A stretch of DNA of 64,000 bases, taken from assembly GCF_012567685.1 (NCBI RefSeq), contig NZ_CP046184.1:2420-66419 (forward strand). The letters run 5' to 3'. This DNA is from Enterobacteriaceae endosymbiont of Donacia marginata (lineage in GTDB: Bacteria; Pseudomonadota; Gammaproteobacteria; Enterobacterales; Enterobacteriaceae). A model generated the notes under the pieces. The model was not told where the DNA came from. It did no database searches and saw only the letters and a list, made by a program, of their open reading frames with translations. This document shows, piece by piece, positions 48,522 through 58,853 of the stretch (position 1 is its first letter; each line of letters opens with the position of its first letter). Made by a program: the position numbers and the translations under genes.

Positions 48522-50588
48522 ATGACTAATATTAGTTACTGTTAATAAATATTCTTTTATATAATATAAAATTAAAACTCTATTTTTTTTAAATTTATTA
48601 TCTGTATGATTAATTGTTACTTTTTTAAAAAAATTATTAACAGGATAATATAACTCAGATAATATTAATAATATTGTATAATATTCATTATTTTTAATTT
48701 TTAATTTTAATATTTTAGATAATTTAATAATATGTCTAAATAAAATAATTTCTTCTTTATCTTTTAAAAGATAAGTATTAATTTGGTTATTTTTATTTAT
48801 ATATTCTTTATTTTTTAATAAAATATTATTTATTCTTTTATAAGTAAAAATTAAAAAATTACTTTGTTTTTTTTCATTTTTAATAAATAAATTTAATGCT
48901 TTAATTTTATAATCTAAAATTAATAAATCATTTATTTTATTATCTAAAATAGAATTAATAATATTTTTTTTGTATCCTAATGATATATACCAATTTTTAC
49001 ATATTTTTTTTATAAAAAATAATATTTGTTTTAATATTTTTTTTTTCTCAATAAGATTTTTTTTATATAAAAAAAGACTAAAATTTATTAATTCAATTAA
49101 ATTAATTTTTATTTTTTTTTCCATAATAATACGTATTATAATTAATGTTATATATTTTAAAGAAAATGGGTCTTTATCTCCTGTTGGGATTAATGATATA
49201 CTAAACATTCCTACTATAGTATCTATTTTATCTGAAATAAATAAAACACAGGAAACCATATTTTTAGGTATAAAATTATTTTTTTTATATTGATATTGTT
49301 CTTTTATCGCTTGTGCTACATTTTTATTTTCTTGATTATATTGTGCATAATACATACCAATAATTCCTTGTAAATCGGGAAATTCATAAACCATTTGTGT
49401 TGCTAAATCACATTTAGATAATTTACTTGCTCTAATACAATCTATAATATTAATATTATTAATAATTTTTTTTGCTATATATTGAGATATTTTTTCTATT
49501 CTTATAGTTTTTTCAAATAAATTACCTAAATTTTTTTGGAAAATAATATTTTTTAATTTACTTAAATATTGTTCAAATTTTATTTTTAAATCATTTTTAA
49601 AAAAAAATTGAATATCTTTAAATCTTGATTTAATTATCTGTTCATTATTATTAATGATTCTTTCATTATTAGTTGTTTCAATATTTATTAATATAAGAAA
49701 ATTAGATAATAAATTATTTTTTTTATCATATAAAGGGATATATTTTTGATATTTAATCATTACATATGATAATATTTCTGATGGAAGTTTTAAAAATTTT
49801 TTATCAAATTTTCCTATTAATACTACAGGCCATTCAACCATAGCAGATAATTCTTCTAAAAAAATGTTATCTATTTTAATAATAGCATGGAATTTATCTG
49901 CTATTTTTTTAATTTTATCAAAAATAATATTTTTTCTTTTAAAGAAATCAACAATTATTTTACCTTTTTCAAATAATAATTCTTCATATTTTTTTGAATT
50001 TTTTAAAATTATTTTTTTTTGACACATAAACCTATGTCCTTTAATAATATTATTTGACGTAAGATTTAATATTTTTTTTTTAATATTTTTTTTTCCTAAA
50101 ACTAGTATAATATTTCTTATTGGCCTAATAAATTTAAAAATATTTTCATCCCAAAACATAAAATTAGGAATAGAAATAATATTTTTTAAAGAATTTATTA
50201 TTATATTTGATAATAAATGTTTAATATGTAATCCTTTTATAATTTTTTTATAAAAAATATATTTATTTTTATAAAAAATATTTTTAATATCTTTAATCTT
50301 ATATTTTTTTATCCAATGTTGAATTATTTTATTTTCAAAAATATTTTTTTCATTAGAAATAAAAGGTCCTTTAATATTAAAAAAATAATTAGATTGTATT
50401 ATATTTATAAAATATATTTGTAATGCAATACGTCTAGAAGTAAAAAAACATTTTATTATTTTATATTCAAAATGATTTTTTTTTAATTCATTTTTGAAAT
50501 TTTTTAAAATTATTTGAGATATTTTTAATAAATAATTTGAAGGTATTTCTTCTATACCAATTTCTAATAATAATATATTATTACACAT
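48513..50588 (-). CDS. glyS: Glycyl-tRNA synthetase beta subunit GlyS
   Basis: Beta subunit of the alpha2-beta2 bacterial-type GlyRS; contributes tRNA binding with HD-like, B3/B4-like and anticodon-binding regions. At 691 residues (E. coli 689) it has LLLEIGIEEIPSNYLLK at the N-terminus, FTSRRIALQI, ELSAMVEWPVVLIG, LPSEILSYVMIKYQKYIPLY, DLATQMVYEFPDLQGIMG-like residues (ATQMVYEFPDLQGIIGMYYA), and SLIPTGDKDPFSLKY. It lies 29 nt downstream of glyQ, in the standard glyQ-glyS order, and overlaps convergent dapA by 9 nt. Confidence 0.96.
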   Translation of the reverse strand: MCNNILLLEIGIEEIPSNYLLKISQIILKNFKNELKKNHFEYKIIKCFFTSRRIALQIYFINIIQSNYFFNIKGPFISNEKNIFENKIIQHWIKKYKIKDIKNIFYKNKYIFYKKIIKGLHIKHLLSNIIINSLKNIISIPNFMFWDENIFKFIRPIRNIILVLGKKNIKKKILNLTSNNIIKGHRFMCQKKIILKNSKKYEELLFEKGKIIVDFFKRKNIIFDKIKKIADKFHAIIKIDNIFLEELSAMVEWPVVLIGKFDKKFLKLPSEILSYVMIKYQKYIPLYDKKNNLLSNFLILINIETTNNERIINNNEQIIKSRFKDIQFFFKNDLKIKFEQYLSKLKNIIFQKNLGNLFEKTIRIEKISQYIAKKIINNINIIDCIRASKLSKCDLATQMVYEFPDLQGIIGMYYAQYNQENKNVAQAIKEQYQYKKNNFIPKNMVSCVLFISDKIDTIVGMFSISLIPTGDKDPFSLKYITLIIIRIIMEKKIKINLIELINFSLFLYKKNLIEKKKILKQILFFIKKICKNWYISLGYKKNIINSILDNKINDLLILDYKIKALNLFIKNEKKQSNFLIFTYKRINNILLKNKEYINKNNQINTYLLKDKEEIILFRHIIKLSKILKLKIKNNEYYTILLILSELYYPVNNFFKKVTINHTDNKFKKNRVLILYYIKEYLLTVTNISHLY

Positions 50589-50617
50589 AAAATTATATCA
50601 CCTAATTAATAATTTTG

Positions 50618-51496
50618 TTATTTTATATAATTATAATATTTTATAACAATTAATTTTGTCATATTACGTAATTTTAAAACATATCTTTGTCTTTCAGTAT
50701 GTGATAAAAATCTACGTGCTTCTAATAAATTAAAACAATGAGATGCTTTTAAAAGTTTTTCATATGCAGGAAAAATTAATGGTTTTTTTAAATTTAATAA
50801 ATAACTAATTTCTTTTTCATAATTATGAAAACAAGATATAATAAAATTAATATTTGTATATTCAAAATTATAAATAGACTGTTCTTTTTCATTTTTATAA
50901 AAAAAATCTTTATAAGTAATACAACTATCTTTATTTTTATTCCATATTAGATCAAATATATTTTTTACATTTTGTATATGCATTGCTAATCTTTCTAAAC
51001 CATAAGTAATTTCTCCTGTAATTGGTTTACATATTATACCACCCATTTGTTGGAAATATGTAAACTGAGTTATTTCTATCCCATTTAACCATATTTCCCA
51101 TCCAATTCCATAAGCCCCTAATGTAGGGTTTTCCCAATTATCATCAATAAAACAAAGATTATTATTTTTTAAATCTATTTTTAATTTTTCTAAAGATTTT
51201 AAATATAAATCTTGAATATTATGAGGAGGTGGTTTCATTATTACTTGAAACTGATAATATTGTTGTAATCTATTAGAGTTTTTTCCATATCTCCCATCAG
51301 ATGGTCTTCTTGATAATTGTATATATGCTAGTTTAATTGGTTTTTTACCTATTGCATATAAACATGTCATTGGATGTGATGTTGCAGCTCCGACTTCAGT
51401 ATCAATAGCTTGAATTATACTACAACCTTGTTTTGCCCAATAATTTTGTAAAATAAAAATCATTCCTTGAAATGTTTTTTCATTAAATTCTTTCAT
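50618..51496 (-). CDS. glyQ: Glycyl-tRNA synthetase alpha subunit GlyQ
   Basis: Catalytic alpha subunit that activates glycine. The ATG at 51496 is chosen because [20 protein letters not shown] matches the E. coli N-terminus; an upstream in-frame ATG (51574) would add 26 Asn/Lys/Tyr-rich residues with no family match. It then has 292 residues (E. coli 303). Motifs: [66 protein letters not shown] and [15 protein letters not shown]. It is divergent from fieF, with a 176-nt spacer. Confidence 0.96.
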   Translation of the reverse strand: MKEFNEKTFQGMIFILQNYWAKQGCSIIQAIDTEVGAATSHPMTCLYAIGKKPIKLAYIQLSRRPSDGRYGKNSNRLQQYYQFQVIMKPPPHNIQDLYLKSLEKLKIDLKNNNLCFIDDNWENPTLGAYGIGWEIWLNGIEITQFTYFQQMGGIICKPITGEITYGLERLAMHIQNVKNIFDLIWNKNKDSCITYKDFFYKNEKEQSIYNFEYTNINFIISCFHNYEKEISYLLNLKKPLIFPAYEKLLKASHCFNLLEARRFLSHTERQRYVLKLRNMTKLIVIKYYNYIK

Positions 51497-51672
51497 TTTT
51501 TTAAATTTATTTAATTTTATTATTTTATAATAATATTTATTATTTTGAATAAAATATAAATTAAAATTTAACATATTTTTAATAGAATAAAAATTAATGT
51601 TAAAATAATTTATTATTTTTAAAATAAAAATTTAATAATCTATAAAAATTTTAATATGGACTAAATATAAAT

Positions 51673-52611
51673 ATGAATAATATATCTAAAAAAAATTTTT
51701 TTAAAAAAGAAAAAAATGAATATAATAAATTAATAATAAAGGCTACAAATTTAGCAATTTTATTATCTTTTACATTATTAATATTAAAATTATTAGCTTG
51801 GTGGCAAACTAAATCTATCAGTATGTTAGCTGCTTGTGTAGATTCTTTAGTTGATATTACATCTTCATCAACTAATTTATTAATCATATATTATTCATTA
51901 CAACCTGCTGATTTAGAACATACTTTTGGACATGGTAAAGCTGAATCATTATCTGCTTTAACACAAAGCATATTTATTTGTATTACAGCAATATTTTTAT
52001 TTTTAAATAGTTTAAAATACATATCTCATCCTACAAAATTATATTATCCAATTATTGGGATAATTGTTATTATAATTTCATTTTTTTTAACTTTAATATT
52101 AGTAATTTTTCAAAAAAAAGTAATTGCGAAAACAAATAGTCAAGCTACTCATGCTGATATGATTCATTATGAATCTGATATTTTAATTAATAGTGCAATT
52201 TTAATAGCGTTAATTTTAAACTTTTTTAATATAAAACAAGCAGATTCTTTTATAGCATTAATTATAAGTATATTTATTTTTTATAATGCTTTTAAAGTAG
52301 GTTATAAAGCAATACAATCTCTATTAGATAGATCTTTACCAGAACATGAAAAAAAAATTATAATAGATTTAATTACTTCTTGGCCAAAAGTAAAAGGAGC
52401 ACATCAATTAAAAACAAGACAATCAGGACCTACTCGTTTTATACAACTTCATTTAGTATTAGAAGATAATTTACCTTTATTAGCATCACATTCAATTGCA
52501 AAAAAAATAGAAAATGCTTTACATAAAAAATTTCCTTATTCAGATATAATTATACATCAAGATCCATATTCTATTGTTTCTGAAAAATATAAAGGTTTTT
52601 TTAAAAATTAA
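51673..52611 (+). CDS. fieF: Cation diffusion facilitator FieF
   Basis: Inner-membrane divalent-metal/proton antiporter that exports Zn(II) and Fe(II). The 312-residue product (E. coli 300) has six predicted membrane segments and the transport-site residues: DSLVD in TM2 (near residue 57), FGHGKAES between TM2 and TM3, and HYESD in TM5 (near 169). The cytoplasmic C-terminal domain ends with [20 protein letters not shown] and IIHQDP. It is followed by pfkA, as in E. coli. A retained metal exporter in a reduced genome suggests real metal exposure. Confidence 0.95.
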   Translation: MNNISKKNFFKKEKNEYNKLIIKATNLAILLSFTLLILKLLAWWQTKSISMLAACVDSLVDITSSSTNLLIIYYSLQPADLEHTFGHGKAESLSALTQSIFICITAIFLFLNSLKYISHPTKLYYPIIGIIVIIISFFLTLILVIFQKKVIAKTNSQATHADMIHYESDILINSAILIALILNFFNIKQADSFIALIISIFIFYNAFKVGYKAIQSLLDRSLPEHEKKIIIDLITSWPKVKGAHQLKTRQSGPTRFIQLHLVLEDNLPLLASHSIAKKIENALHKKFPYSDIIIHQDPYSIVSEKYKGFFKN

Positions 52612-52648
52612 TTTTATTAATAAAATATTATATATTTTGAGGTATCAT

Positions 52649-53611
52649 ATGATTCAAAAAATTGGTGTTCTTACAAGTGGGGGAGATGCTCCAGGAATGA
52701 ATGCTGCTATTAGAGGGGTTGTTCGAACAGCATTAGGATATAATATTGAAGTTTTTGGAATATATAATGGTTATTTAGGATTATATAATAATCATATTAT
52801 AAAATTAAATAGATATAGTGTATCTGATATTATTAATAAAGGGGGTACTTTTTTAGGATCTGCTCGTTTTATTCAATTTAAAAATAAAAAGATACGTTCT
52901 ATTGCTATAAATAATATGAAAAAAAATGGTATTAATGCATTAGTTGTAATAGGAGGAGATGGAACATATATGGGTGCTAAATTATTAACAGAAATGGGAT
53001 TCCCATGTATAGGTATTCCAGGAACAATTGATAATGATGTTGCAGGTACTGATTATAGCATAGGATATTCTACTGCATTAGAAACAATTGTTCAAGCTAT
53101 CGATAAATTAAGAGACACTTCTACTTCTCATCAAAGAATATCTATTGTTGAAATTATGGGTAGACATTGTGGAGATTTAACTTTATCTGCAGCTATTGCT
53201 GGAGGTTGTGAATTTATTGTTTTACCAGAAATTAATTATAATAAAGAAGATTTAGTAAAAGAAATACAAATAGGAATAGAAAAAGGGAAAAAACATGCCA
53301 TAGTATTGATTACAGAATTTATTTGTGATATTAATAAACTAGCAGATTTTATCCAAAAAAAAATTAAACGTGAAACTAGAACTACAGTTTTAGGATATAT
53401 CCAAAGGGGAGGATCTCCTGTTGCATATGATCGTATTTTAGGTTCTCGTATGGGATCATTTGCAGTTGAATTATTATATAAAGGATATGGAGGTAGATGT
53501 ATAGGTATTAAAAATGATAAAATGGTTCATCATGATATTATTGATGCTATTTTAAATATGAAAAAAATTTTTAAAAAAGATTTATGGGATACTGCAAAAA
53601 AATTATTTTAA
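52649..53611 (+). CDS. pfkA: ATP-dependent 6-phosphofructokinase PfkA
   Basis: Commits fructose-6-phosphate to glycolysis. The ATG at 52649, with GAGG 8 nt upstream, gives 320 residues, exactly the E. coli length; an in-frame upstream ATG overlapping fieF is rejected. Motifs: [19 protein letters not shown] (ATP), [24 protein letters not shown] with the catalytic Asp, [14 protein letters not shown], and [20 protein letters not shown]. Its allosteric-site region is present, so ADP/PEP regulation may be kept. Confidence 0.98.
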   Translation: MIQKIGVLTSGGDAPGMNAAIRGVVRTALGYNIEVFGIYNGYLGLYNNHIIKLNRYSVSDIINKGGTFLGSARFIQFKNKKIRSIAINNMKKNGINALVVIGGDGTYMGAKLLTEMGFPCIGIPGTIDNDVAGTDYSIGYSTALETIVQAIDKLRDTSTSHQRISIVEIMGRHCGDLTLSAAIAGGCEFIVLPEINYNKEDLVKEIQIGIEKGKKHAIVLITEFICDINKLADFIQKKIKRETRTTVLGYIQRGGSPVAYDRILGSRMGSFAVELLYKGYGGRCIGIKNDKMVHHDIIDAILNMKKIFKKDLWDTAKKLF

Positions 53612-53635
53612 TAAAATCAAAAAAAGGAATAAAAT

Positions 53636-53923
53636 ATGAAGAATATAAAATTTTTAAAAAGAATAGAAGTAGGAAAAAAATTTAGTAGACGTTTACGAAT
53701 TAATAATAAATTTCCAGCTATTATTTATGGTAAAAATAAAAAAGAAATACCTATCATAATAAATAATGAAGATATAATTAATATTAATTTTAAAAATTTT
53801 TTTAAAAAAAAAATTCAATTAATAGATGGAAAAAAAAAAATATATAAAGTAAAAATTATTGATATTCAATATCATCCATATAAAAATACTAAAATATTTC
53901 ATATAGATTTTTTATTTATATAA
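53636..53923 (+). CDS. rplY: 50S ribosomal protein L25
   Basis: Binds 5S rRNA. The 95-residue product (E. coli 94) is the short single-domain form: GKKFSRRLRINNKFPAIIYG near the N-terminus and VKIIDIQYHPYKNTKIFHID near the C-terminus match the family. AAAAGG upstream gives a good ribosome-binding site. It starts 25 nt after pfkA. Confidence 0.95.
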   Translation: MKNIKFLKRIEVGKKFSRRLRINNKFPAIIYGKNKKEIPIIINNEDIININFKNFFKKKIQLIDGKKKIYKVKIIDIQYHPYKNTKIFHIDFLFI

Positions 53924-53933
53924 TTATTTATAT

Positions 53934-53966
53934 GTAAATATTTATGTAAATATAAATATTTTTACC
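53934..53966. terminator. Hairpin between convergent rplY and dapB
   Basis: GTAAATATTTA (53934-53944) pairs with TAAATATTTTTAC (53953-53965) with a two-base irregularity around an 8-nt loop. It is the best stem in the 72-nt gap, all A/T apart from one G-C pair, so its assignment as terminator is tentative. Confidence 0.4.
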
Positions 53967-53995
53967 TAAATAGAAAATTCACTAATAATTAAATA

Positions 53996-54772
53996 TTATA
54001 TTCCTAACACATCATGCATATTATATATTCCTGTTTTTTTATTACTAAGCCAAATAGCAGCATTAATAGCACCTTTTGCAAAAGGAATTCTGTTTGATGC
54101 TTTATGAATTAATTCTATTTGTTCTCCAATAAAAGAAAATAAAATATTATGTTCTCCATATAAATCAGCTGCTCTAATAGAATGACATGTTACTTTTTTA
54201 ACAATATTAAATTTTTTATAATTATAAATAATCATATCTTTTAATGATAATGCTGTTCCTGATGGGGAATCTTTTTTGTTTTTATGATGTTTTTCTATTA
54301 TATCTATATCTAAATTATTTATTTCTTTATTTTTACATAAAATTTTAGTAAAATTTTCTATTATTTTTAATAAAAAATTAATACCTTGGCTAAAATTAGA
54401 AGATAAAATAACAGCTATATCTTTTGATATTTTTTTTATTATTAATTTTTGTTGTTCAGTAAAACCGGTAGTGCCAATAACAATTTTTTTTTTATATTTT
54501 TTACAAAAATTAATATTTTCTAATGTTGTTTTTGGATTTGTAAAATCTATTAAAATGTCAAATTGGTTTTTAATATCAATTAAATTAGATTTAATATTTA
54601 AAAAATTGGATTTATATAATATTTTATTTTCTTTTTTTAAAGATAGTTTATGTTCTGTAACTCCATTTAATGTAAGATTATTTATTTTACTTGTATTTAA
54701 TATTTTTAAAATGCTTTTACCCATACGTCCGTTGACACCTGCTATTGCTAAATTAATTTTATTATTTTTCAT
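53996..54772 (-). CDS. dapB: 4-hydroxy-tetrahydrodipicolinate reductase DapB
   Basis: NAD(P)H-dependent reductase following DapA in diaminopimelate/lysine synthesis. At 258 residues (E. coli 273) it has AIAGVNGRMGKSIL (dinucleotide site), DILIDFTNPKTTLENI, IGTTGFTEQQ, SSNFSQGINFLLKI, EKHHKNKKDSPSGTAL (catalytic His/Lys) and RIPFAKGAINAAIWL. It lies 15 nt downstream of the lspA remnant on the same strand. In E. coli ileS-lspA-fkpB-ispH-rihC precede dapB, so fkpB, ispH and rihC are deleted from this locus. Confidence 0.96.
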   Translation of the reverse strand: MKNNKINLAIAGVNGRMGKSILKILNTSKINNLTLNGVTEHKLSLKKENKILYKSNFLNIKSNLIDIKNQFDILIDFTNPKTTLENINFCKKYKKKIVIGTTGFTEQQKLIIKKISKDIAVILSSNFSQGINFLLKIIENFTKILCKNKEINNLDIDIIEKHHKNKKDSPSGTALSLKDMIIYNYKKFNIVKKVTCHSIRAADLYGEHNILFSFIGEQIELIHKASNRIPFAKGAINAAIWLSNKKTGIYNMHDVLGI

Positions 54773-54787
54773 AAAAAAACCTATATA

Positions 54788-55236
54788 TTATTTAATATTT
54801 AAAAAAATATCTTTTAGAATAAAAATTATTCCAATACAAATGAAAATATCTGCAATATTAAAAACTGGAAAATGATAATTAAATATATGTATATCTATGA
54901 AATCTATTACAAAACCATATTTAATTCTATTAATAAAATTACCTAATATTCCACCTAATATAAGATTATAAGATATTTGTTTATTTTTATTTTTTTTTAA
55001 AAAAAATATTAGTATAATAATACTTACTATATTAAAAAAAAAATAATATTTTTATATTTTTTAAAAAAACCAAAAATTATTCCATAATTTTGTAAATAAA
55101 TAAAATTTAAATAAGAATAAATATGATAATATTCATACAATTTTATTTTTTTTATAATTAAATTTTTACAAAAAAAATCTATTATTATAAATAATAAAAT
55201 ATAAATATTTATTATTTTCATTTCTTTTCTTTTCAT
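54788..55236 (-). pseudogene. lspA: Lipoprotein signal peptidase LspA, split by a single-base frameshift at an A10 run
   Basis: Inner-membrane aspartyl peptidase that cleaves prolipoprotein signal peptides. The first frame (from 55236, or ATG 55221) gives IIDFFCK and NYGIIFGFF, matching the conserved Asp and Asn of LspA TM1-2, then stops just after ten A residues (55034-55043 on the plus strand). One extra base there would join it to the second frame, which continues with LILGGILGNFINRI, GFVIDFIDI and FPVFNIADIFICIG to a stop at 54788. Both catalytic Asp residues (VIDF, FNIAD) are intact, and the joined length is near that of E. coli (164). It may be a pseudogene, rescued by slippage, or a sequencing error. 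Confidence 0.85.
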
Positions 55237-55244
55237 TAAAATTT

Positions 55245-58028
55245 TTAAATAAATAAACGTTTTTCACCATTACCTATGGTATTTAATTGACAGCGATTAC
55301 AAATATTATTAATTATATTTTTTGAATAATACCAACAACGTTGGCATTTATAATATTTTGATTTTTTAATTTTAAAACTTTTTATTAATTTATTTATAGA
55401 TGTTTTTTCTTCATAATAAAAAGAAATATGAGATACTAATAATAAGAAACGTAATTCTGTACCTAACATTATTAATTTTTTATAAATATTTTTATTTACA
55501 AAAACAGTAATATTTGCTTCTAGAGAACTACCTATAATTTTTCTTTTTCTTGCATATTCAATTATTTTATTTATTTCATCTTTAAAAATAAAAATATCCT
55601 TCCAATATTCATAATTCATTTTATTACTTGATGATAAATAAAATAATTTCGAATACCATTCTGCTGTAAAAACATATTTAGATCTTTTCCCTGGAATATA
55701 ATTCCAAATTTCATGAGCTGTAAAAGATAAGATTGGAGCTATCCATCTTACTAAAGATTCAAGAATCATATATAAAGATGTTTGACAACTTAGTCTTTCT
55801 ATACTATATCTTTTAAATGTATACTGTCTATCTTTAATAATATCAAAATAAATAGATCCTAAATCTATAGAACAAAATTGCATTATTTCCTTTATTACAT
55901 TTTTTATATTATAAATATTATAGTATTTTATAATTTTATCTTGTGTAATTTTTGTTTTATGTATAATCCATTTATCTAGTACTAACATATTTTTTTCTTG
56001 TATTATATTTTTTTCTGGTATAAACTGATCTAAATTAGATAATAAAAATCTAACTGTATTACGAATACGTCTATAGGTTTCTGTAATTCTTTGTAAAATA
56101 TTTGAAGATATATTTATTTCATTAGTATAATCTGTAGAAGCAACCCATAATCTTAAAATATCACTACCTAATGTATTTACTATATTTTGAGGTTTAATAA
56201 TATTTCCTAAAGATTTAGACATTTTTTTACCATGATTATCAACAGTAAATCCATGACTTATTACTGTTTTATATGGAATATTATTATCTATAGCTGTTGA
56301 AATAATTAATGAAGAAATAAACCATCCTCGATATTGATCATTTCCTTCTAAATATATATCAATTTTATTATTTTTAAATTCTTCAATTTGTTTAATAATA
56401 GAACGATAAGTTGATCCAGAATCAAACCAAACATCTAATACATCTATTACTTTATCATATAAGCAAGCATCTTCCCCTAAAAATTCTTTAATATCTAAAT
56501 CCCACCATGCTTGAATACCATTTTTTTCAATCATAGAAGCTATTTTTTTAATAAATTTTAGAGAATTAATATGTATTTTTTGTGTTTTCTTATTAATAAA
56601 TAAAGGAATAGGAATGCCCCATATTCTTTGTCTAGAAATACACCAATCAGGTCTTTTATCTAACATTAAATTCATTCTTTCATAACCCCAACTAGGTATC
56701 CATTCTACTTTCTTTATTAATTTTTTTGCTGATTTTCTAAGATTTTGTTTATCTATACTAATAAACCATTGTGGAGTAGATCTATATATAATTGGTATTT
56801 TATGACGCCAACAATATGGATAATTATGAATATAATTATCTATTAAAAATAATGTATTTTGTTCTATTAAGATTTGAGTAATTATTTTTTCAGAAGAAAA
56901 AATATTAATTTTATTTAACTTAGGATGTATTCCATTTTTAAAAAATCCTTTTTTATCTATAATATTTTTTAAACATGTTATTTTATGTTTATTACATATA
57001 TTATAATCATCTAATCCATGATTAGGTGCCATATGGACAATACCAGTACCTGATTTTTCAGAAACATAATTATCTATAATAAGAGATGAAATATTATTAT
57101 TAATTGGATTTTTTATTAAAATATTTTTAAAAAATTTACCTTTTATTTCTAATAAAATTTTCCATTCTCTAATTTTTTTTTTATTCATAATAACATTAAC
57201 TAAATTCTTAGCTATGATAATAATATTTTTATCAATTTTAATTAATTGATAATATATTTCTGGATGTAAAACAATTGCTCTATTTGCAGGTATAGTCCAT
57301 GGAGTAGTAGTCCATATTAAAAAGGAAATATTATAATTTTTTATTTTTATATTTAAATTTTTTTTAAAAAAATTAGTGTTAATTATATTAAACATAACAT
57401 AACATGTTAATGTTTTTTTTTTAACATAATCAACTTCAGCTCCTGCTAGAGAAGAAAAACATTTTGTACACCAATGTACTGGTTTTTCTCCTTTATATAT
57501 ATAATTATTTTTAATGATTTCCCCTAAAGTACGAACAATATTTGCTTCTGTTTTAAAATTCATTGTTAAATAAGGATTTAACCAATCAGCACATATTCCT
57601 AACCTCATAAAATCTTTTTTTTGTTTTTTAATTTGTTCAAACGCATATTTTCTACATTCAATTCTAAATTGTTTTTTAGAAATTTTTTTATTTTTTTTTT
57701 TTAAAATTTCTTCTACTTTTTGTTCTATAGGTAACCCATGACAATCCCATCCAGGGATAAATGATGTATAATATCCATCCATATTTTTAAATTTTATAAT
57801 AATATCTTTTAAAATTTTATTAAAAGCATGACCAATATGAATATTACCATTAGCATATGGTGGCCCATCATGTAAAATAAATTTTTTTCTATTTTTTTTA
57901 GTATTTGATATTTTTTTATATAAATTATCTTTTTCCCATTGTTCTAATATAGTTAATTCATTTTTTGTTAAACATGCTTTCATTGGAAATTTTGTTTTTG
58001 GTAAATTTAAATTAAATTTATTTTTCAT
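55245..58028 (-). CDS. ileS: Isoleucyl-tRNA synthetase IleS
   Basis: Class I synthetase with an editing domain. At 927 residues (E. coli 938) it has DGPPYANGNIHIGHAFNKIL near 53-72 (HIGH), the CP1 editing motifs WTTTPWTIPANRA and GTGIVHMAPNHGLDDYN, SWGYERMNLMLDKRPDWCIS, DVWFDSGSTY, and KKMSKSLGNIIKP near 600. The C-terminal zinc finger CQRCW...CNRC is intact. lspA starts 8 nt downstream. It is divergent from rpsT as in E. coli, but ribF, which normally precedes ileS, is missing. Confidence 0.97.
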   Translation of the reverse strand: MKNKFNLNLPKTKFPMKACLTKNELTILEQWEKDNLYKKISNTKKNRKKFILHDGPPYANGNIHIGHAFNKILKDIIIKFKNMDGYYTSFIPGWDCHGLPIEQKVEEILKKKNKKISKKQFRIECRKYAFEQIKKQKKDFMRLGICADWLNPYLTMNFKTEANIVRTLGEIIKNNYIYKGEKPVHWCTKCFSSLAGAEVDYVKKKTLTCYVMFNIINTNFFKKNLNIKIKNYNISFLIWTTTPWTIPANRAIVLHPEIYYQLIKIDKNIIIIAKNLVNVIMNKKKIREWKILLEIKGKFFKNILIKNPINNNISSLIIDNYVSEKSGTGIVHMAPNHGLDDYNICNKHKITCLKNIIDKKGFFKNGIHPKLNKINIFSSEKIITQILIEQNTLFLIDNYIHNYPYCWRHKIPIIYRSTPQWFISIDKQNLRKSAKKLIKKVEWIPSWGYERMNLMLDKRPDWCISRQRIWGIPIPLFINKKTQKIHINSLKFIKKIASMIEKNGIQAWWDLDIKEFLGEDACLYDKVIDVLDVWFDSGSTYRSIIKQIEEFKNNKIDIYLEGNDQYRGWFISSLIISTAIDNNIPYKTVISHGFTVDNHGKKMSKSLGNIIKPQNIVNTLGSDILRLWVASTDYTNEINISSNILQRITETYRRIRNTVRFLLSNLDQFIPEKNIIQEKNMLVLDKWIIHKTKITQDKIIKYYNIYNIKNVIKEIMQFCSIDLGSIYFDIIKDRQYTFKRYSIERLSCQTSLYMILESLVRWIAPILSFTAHEIWNYIPGKRSKYVFTAEWYSKLFYLSSSNKMNYEYWKDIFIFKDEINKIIEYARKRKIIGSSLEANITVFVNKNIYKKLIMLGTELRFLLLVSHISFYYEEKTSINKLIKSFKIKKSKYYKCQRCWYYSKNIINNICNRCQLNTIGNGEKRLFI

Positions 58029-58184
58029 ACTAATTATCTTTAATTTATTTTTAATTTAATAAAATTAATAAGTATAAATTTTATTTTATTTATATATAGA
58101 TATTATATATAATAGTATTTCATGTAAATATTTAATTTTTATAAAAAAATAAAAATTATTAATATAATTAGAAGGAATTTTTAT

Positions 58185-58448
58185 ATGGCAAATATAAAAT
58201 CATCTAAAAAAAGAGCTTTAAAATCAGAAGAAAAAAGAAAACATAATATTAATTATCGTTCTATGTTACGTACTTTTATTAAAAAAGTTAAAAATGCTAT
58301 TTCTGATAAAAATATTGAATTATCAAAAAAAAATTTTCAAAAGATGCAATCTGTTATTGATAAACAAGTACAAAAAAAGTTAATTCATAAAAATAAAGCA
58401 TCTCGTTATAAATCTAGAATATATAATAAGATTATAAATCTTCTTTAA
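58185..58448 (+). CDS. rpsT: 30S ribosomal protein S20
   Basis: Primary 16S rRNA-binding protein. The length (87) equals that of E. coli S20. The sequence is Lys/Arg-rich and helical: MANIKSSKKRALKSEEKRKH at the start, MLRTFIKKVKNAI in the middle, and KNKASRYKSRIYNKI near the end. A GAAGGA ribosome-binding site lies 8 nt before the ATG. It is divergent from ileS. Confidence 0.97.
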   Translation: MANIKSSKKRALKSEEKRKHNINYRSMLRTFIKKVKNAISDKNIELSKKNFQKMQSVIDKQVQKKLIHKNKASRYKSRIYNKIINLL

Positions 58449-58479
58449 CTATTATTAATATTAATTAAATACTAAAATA

Positions 58480-58821
58480 ATGAATATTCATTTAATGAAT
58501 GTACCTGTGCCTATTACTTTAACAAAAAGAGCATTAAAAAAAATCAAAAAATTATACAATAAAAATATAAATTTTAGAATATTTATTTTAGGTGGAGGAT
58601 GTAGTGGGTTTAAATATGACTTTATTTTAGATAAAAAAATAAAAAAAAATGATATTGTAATAAATTTATCAGATATTAATATTGTAATAGATAAAATAAG
58701 TATGCAATATTTATCAGGAAGTATTATTGATTATATTGAAAGTATTGAAGAATCTAAATTTATTATTAAAAATCCATATATGAAAAATACATGTAATTGT
58801 GGTTCTTCTTTTGATATTTAA
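58480..58821 (+). CDS. erpA: Iron-sulfur cluster insertion protein ErpA
   Basis: A-type carrier that delivers [4Fe-4S] clusters, in E. coli to the isoprenoid enzymes IspG and IspH. The 113-residue product (E. coli 114) has ILGGGCSGFKYDF with the first Cys ligand, SMQYLSGSIIDYIES, and the C-terminal NTCNCGSSFDI with the other two Cys. ErpA is preferred over IscA because of the PVPITLT start, the length and the FIIKNPYMKNTCNCGSSF ending. A candidate client in this window is LeuC. Confidence 0.92.
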   Translation: MNIHLMNVPVPITLTKRALKKIKKLYNKNINFRIFILGGGCSGFKYDFILDKKIKKNDIVINLSDINIVIDKISMQYLSGSIIDYIESIEESKFIIKNPYMKNTCNCGSSFDI

Positions 58822-58853
58822 TATAAAAAATTTATTAATATAAGGAAAAATTT

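Noticed and set aside
52574-52649. Longer pfkA starting at 52574
   Set aside because: It would overlap fieF by 38 nt and add 25 unrelated residues; the ATG at 52649 has GAGG upstream and gives exactly 320 residues.
54471-54875. 134-codon plus-strand frame
   Set aside because: Antisense to dapB and the lspA end, both well supported on the minus strand.
55027-55236. A free-standing 69-residue membrane protein next to ileS
   Set aside because: It is the first half of LspA; the second half lies immediately downstream in another frame across a ten-A run.
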